Shown here in pieces: positions 6,136 through 7,778 of a stretch of 7,778 nucleotides of DNA. The notes beneath the pieces were generated by a model. The model worked only from the letters and a program-made list of their open reading frames with translations, was not told where the DNA came from and made no database searches. This DNA comes from Burkholderiales bacterium (GTDB taxonomy: Bacteria; Pseudomonadota; Gammaproteobacteria; Burkholderiales; Burkholderiaceae_C). Positions within the stretch are counted from its first letter, which is position 1. Every line of letters begins with the position of its first letter. The stretch is taken from contig CANFYD010000160.1 in NCBI GenBank assembly GCA_947450745.1, positions 1 through 7,778 on the forward strand, in the 5' to 3' direction. The position numbers and the translations under genes were made by a program.

Positions 6136-6867
6136 ATGGTCAAGAAAATTCAGAAGCCGGCAGTCAAGACTGGCCGCTCATCAAAAAATTCATCCAGCGG
6201 CGCGAAAGACAGCGCAGCCAGCAGCGCCACCGCCCTGCCGGCCGGCTTGCTGGACGGCCAGTTTGCGCAAAGCGTGAAAGACTCCGCTCAGCACATCTGG
6301 GCGGCCGGCTTGGGCGCGTTCTCGAAAGCGCAGGGCGAAGGGGGCAAGGTGTTTGAAGCCTTGGTCAAGGAGGGCATGACCTTGCAGAAGAAAACTCAGT
6401 CTGCGGCGGAAGAAAAGCTCGGGGCCATGGCCAGCAAAATGAGCGGCATGGCCGGCGACGTCGGCAACAAGGCCGGTCAGCATTGGGACAAGCTGGAATC
6501 CATTTTTGAAGAGCGCGTCGCTCAAGCGCTGAAACGCCTCGGTGTGCCCGCTGCCAAAGATGTGGCCGAATTGAGCGCACGCATCGACGCCTTGAGCTTG
6601 GCGGCAGGCCTCAAGCCCATCGCCAAAAAAGCGGGCAAGACGGTGGCTGCAGAGCCCGCCGCCGCCGCACCAGCCAAGGCAGCGACCCCGGCAACCGCCA
6701 AGGTCGCCGTCAAGCGAGCCCGCAAAGCCAGCGTTGCCGCGCCAGTGGCTGCAGCAGCCGCAGACGTTTTCGCCAAACCTGTCACAAAACGCGTGATCAA
6801 GAAGAAAGCCGCAGCCGTCGCGACCACCGCTGCGGCTGCCGAGGCGGCCAGCGATCAAGCCAAGTAA
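6136..6867 (+). CDS. Phasin (PHA granule-associated protein) with histone-like C-terminal tail
   Basis: The 243-residue product belongs to the PhaI/PhaF-type phasin family, which coats polyhydroxyalkanoate granules in the cytoplasm. The basic, Ser/Ala/Lys-rich N-terminus (1-32) is followed by the family signature IWAAGLGAFSKAQGEGGKVFEALVKEG (given here in part: IWAAGLGAFSKAQ at 54-66, FEALVKEG at 73-80). An amphipathic helical stretch (81-125) leads to FEERVAQALKRLGVP (124-138) and a short zipper-like helix with ARIDALSLA (148-156). Residues 160-243 are almost only Ala, Lys, Pro, Val and Thr with several basic clusters, like the PhaF tail that binds DNA non-specifically; a similar role here is inferred. 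There is no signal peptide. A good ribosome site precedes the ATG. The gene is divergent from the acyl-CoA reductase, linking two storage-lipid functions. Its 3' end overlaps the convergent peptidase gene by 13 bases. No PHA synthase gene is in the window. Confidence 0.92.
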   Translation: MVKKIQKPAVKTGRSSKNSSSGAKDSAASSATALPAGLLDGQFAQSVKDSAQHIWAAGLGAFSKAQGEGGKVFEALVKEGMTLQKKTQSAAEEKLGAMASKMSGMAGDVGNKAGQHWDKLESIFEERVAQALKRLGVPAAKDVAELSARIDALSLAAGLKPIAKKAGKTVAAEPAAAAPAKAATPATAKVAVKRARKASVAAPVAAAAADVFAKPVTKRVIKKKAAAVATTAAAAEAASDQAK

Positions 6868-7778
6868 CGCGACTGCAGGTGCGCTTTGAAGTGCGCCGGG
6901 TTGAGCGTTTCGCCGCTGGCGCGACGCACCAGTTCCGGCGTTTCCCAGCGGCTGCCCTGGCTCCAGATGTGCTCTTTCAGCCAGCCGAAGACCGGTTGCA
7001 GATCACCGGCGGCAATGGAAGCGTCCAGCGTGGGCAAGCTGCGGCGCATGCTGGCAAACCACTGCGCGGCGTACATCGCTCCCAGCGTGTAGCAGGGGAA
7101 ATAGCCAAACAGCCCGGCCGCCCAGTGGACATCCTGCATGCAGCCGTCCTGGTAGTTGCCGCGCGTATCCAGGCCGAGCAACTCCATCATCTTGCTGTCC
7201 CAGAGGGCTGGAATGTCCTCGCATTCGATCTGCCCTTCGATCAGCGCACGCTCGATCTCGTAGCGCAGGATCACGTGGGCCGGATAGGTCACTTCGTCGG
7301 CATCGACGCGAATCAACCCGGGGCTCACACGCGTCAGCAGCCGGTTCAGGTTGCCCGGCTCAAACGCCGCTTGCGCCCCCAGATGCTTGTTCACCAGCGG
7401 GCTCAGCAATTGCGCAAAGGCCGGGTGGCTGCCGAGTTGCATCTCGAAGCTCAGGCTCTGGCTTTCATGCAGCCCCATCGAACGGGCTTGCGCGAGCGGC
7501 TGCCCCAGCCATTCGCGCGGCAGGTTCTGCTCGTAGCGGCCGTGGCCGGTCTCGTGGATGACGCCCATCAAGCTGGGCAAAAAATTGTCTTCCCGGTAGC
7601 GCGTGGTCATGCGCACGTCCTCCGGCACGCCGCCGCAAAACGGGTGCGAGCTTTCGTCCAGCCGACCGGCCTCAAAGTCAAAGCCGACCAGACGCATCGC
7701 ATCCAGGCCCAGGGCCCGCTGCGCCGCCTTGTCGAACCGGCCTTGCGGCTGCAGCGTCACTTGACTGGCCTGGCGCGC
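6855..7778 (-). CDS. M32 family metallocarboxypeptidase (Taq type), C-terminal part
   Basis: This is a zinc-dependent carboxypeptidase that removes C-terminal residues from peptides in the cytoplasm. About 307 residues are visible; the frame stays open to base 7778, so the start is beyond the right edge (the family is usually about 490-510 residues). The GTG at 7760 is therefore an internal Val. All five M32 signatures are present in order: HPF, DVRMT (DxRxT), HESQ, IRVDAD (IRxxAD) and the GxxQDxHW motif (DGCMQDVHW). The zinc-binding HETGH is at 7542-7556, and the Glu of HESQ (7464-7466) lies 26 residues after the second His, the spacing of the third zinc ligand in Pyrococcus carboxypeptidase. 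The residue after HESQS is Leu where Arg is common in archaeal members. The C-terminus HLQSRYLA is typical. The 3' end overlaps the phasin gene by 13 bases. Confidence 0.95.
   Translation of the reverse strand, partial: ARQASQVTLQPQGRFDKAAQRALGLDAMRLVGFDFEAGRLDESSHPFCGGVPEDVRMTTRYREDNFLPSLMGVIHETGHGRYEQNLPREWLGQPLAQARSMGLHESQSLSFEMQLGSHPAFAQLLSPLVNKHLGAQAAFEPGNLNRLLTRVSPGLIRVDADEVTYPAHVILRYEIERALIEGQIECEDIPALWDSKMMELLGLDTRGNYQDGCMQDVHWAAGLFGYFPCYTLGAMYAAQWFASMRRSLPTLDASIAAGDLQPVFGWLKEHIWSQGSRWETPELVRRASGETLNPAHFKAHLQSRYLA

Noticed and set aside
6190..6858. - strand open frame opposite the phasin
   Set aside because: Gly/Cys/Arg-rich shadow of the Ala/Lys-rich phasin; no supporting feature.

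Overview
The window carries five protein-coding genes and no RNA genes, insertion sequences or CRISPR arrays. High GC, the codon use and the gene families suggest a betaproteobacterium, most likely Burkholderiales (Comamonadaceae or Rubrivivax/Leptothrix-like). That placement is an inference from protein character, not from a marker gene.

Layout: (i) positions 1-2919, + strand: the error-prone DNA polymerase DnaE2 (ImuC), lacking only its first part, which lies upstream of the window. (ii) 2913-3770, - strand: an unrecognised protein with a signal peptide, a periplasmic region, one C-terminal membrane segment and a very basic tail. (iii) 3838-5841, - strand: a two-domain fused reductase closely resembling the bacterial fatty acyl-CoA reductase of Marinobacter (Maqu_2507 type). 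(iv) 5842-6135: a 294-base divergent intergenic region with several small repeats and dyads and a possible G-quadruplex motif. (v) 6136-6867, + strand: a polyhydroxyalkanoate granule-associated protein (phasin) with an Ala/Lys/Pro-rich histone-like tail. (vi) 6855-7778, - strand: the C-terminal part of an M32 metallocarboxypeptidase, which runs off the right edge.

Functionally, the centre of the window concerns storage lipids. The reductase would make fatty alcohols, the alcohol half of wax esters, and the phasin coats polyester granules. They are transcribed divergently from a shared intergenic region, which makes co-regulation possible but unproven. DnaE2 belongs to the SOS-inducible ImuA-ImuB-DnaE2 mutagenic translesion cassette; its partners and LexA site would be upstream, outside the window. 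The unknown membrane protein lies 67 bases downstream of the reductase on the same strand and may be cotranscribed with it. The peptidase looks like an unrelated housekeeping gene.

Both convergent gene pairs overlap at their 3' ends (7 bases and 13 bases), so no intergenic terminator can exist at either junction. I see no clearly new multi-gene system. The most notable items are the fatty-alcohol reductase/phasin pairing, the structured leader in front of the phasin, and the uncharacterised membrane protein.
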